NCBI GenBank assembly: GCA_017621955.1
Contig: JAGASB010000216.1
Span: forward strand, 1-5,261
Length of the DNA: 5,261 nucleotides
Source: Clostridia bacterium
GTDB lineage: Bacteria > Bacillota_A > Clostridia > Christensenellales > Borkfalkiaceae
Reading direction: 5' to 3'
The position numbers and the translations under genes were made by a program. The notes beneath the pieces were generated by a model. It was not told the origin of the DNA. It saw nothing but the letters and a program-made list of their open reading frames with translations, and made no database searches. Shown piece after piece: positions 5,231-5,261 of this stretch. Numbering within the stretch: position 1 is the first letter of the stretch; every line of letters starts with the position of its first letter.

Positions 5231-5261
5231 GCCCTCATGGTCAAGCGGTTAAGACGCCGCC
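5231..5261 (+). tRNA. Second tRNA-Glu-like gene, 5' portion only (cut by window end)
   Basis: The sequence repeats exactly the first 31 bases of the tRNA-Glu-like element at 5061: acceptor GCCCTCA, T8, D arm GTC/GAC with AAGCGGTTAA loop, and the anticodon-stem 5' strand up to CCGCC. The anticodon lies beyond the window, so Glu identity is carried over from the first copy. Whether this copy has an intact 3' half cannot be seen. No separate promoter with good spacing is evident in the AT-rich 26 bases before it, so it would probably be co-transcribed with the first copy. Confidence 0.5.

Noticed and set aside
5061..5261. CRISPR array or integrase att-site pair
   Set aside because: Only two copies are visible, the repeat starts at a tRNA 5' end rather than its 3' end, and no integrase or cas gene is present in the window.

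Overview
The window is AT-rich and looks like the chromosome of a low-GC Bacillota (Clostridia-like) bacterium. It has the comEC-holA pair typical of that phylum, a membrane di-adenylate cyclase of the CdaA type, purine-rich Shine-Dalgarno sites (AGGTGG, AAGAGG, AGAGGA) and sigma-A-type promoters with 17-bp spacers. I cannot place it more precisely; an uncultured Clostridia lineage known only from metagenomes is an inference.

Positions 1-4713 hold one block of minus-strand genes, read from high to low coordinates: comEC (DNA-uptake channel), holA (DNA polymerase III delta subunit), cdaA (c-di-AMP synthase), a 46-residue membrane miniprotein not previously listed, and the start of a DUF1015-family protein that runs off the window at base 1. 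From holA down, the gaps are 9-16 bases and each ribosome site lies in or beside the preceding stop codon, so holA to DUF1015 looks like one transcript. comEC has a strong promoter of its own at 4685-4713, and holA may have a weaker one in the 72-base gap after comEC. The usual Bacillota partners of cdaA (cdaR/ybbR and glmM) are absent here; the miniprotein sits where cdaR is normally found.

Positions 4714-5261 contain no protein gene and appear to be an RNA-coding stretch on the plus strand. A promoter back to back with that of comEC drives a structured RNA of about 207 nt (4757-4963). It folds as a long interrupted rod ending in seven T's and is best explained as a 6S-like RNA. A second promoter (4983-5011) leads into a tRNA-Glu(CTC)-like gene at 5061. 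Its 5' half is canonical, but its acceptor 3' strand is split by a 16-nt insertion and its T stem is partly mismatched. It is followed by a segment with four alternating GGAG/CTCC boxes that can pair in two mutually exclusive ways. After exactly 170 bp the tRNA 5' sequence starts again (31 identical bases) and is cut by the window end.

The protein genes are housekeeping genes in a slightly unusual arrangement. The tRNA-derived repeat at the right edge is the part I cannot explain by standard annotation; it may be tandem tRNA gene decay, a tRNA-headed repeat unit, or an assembly problem at a contig end.
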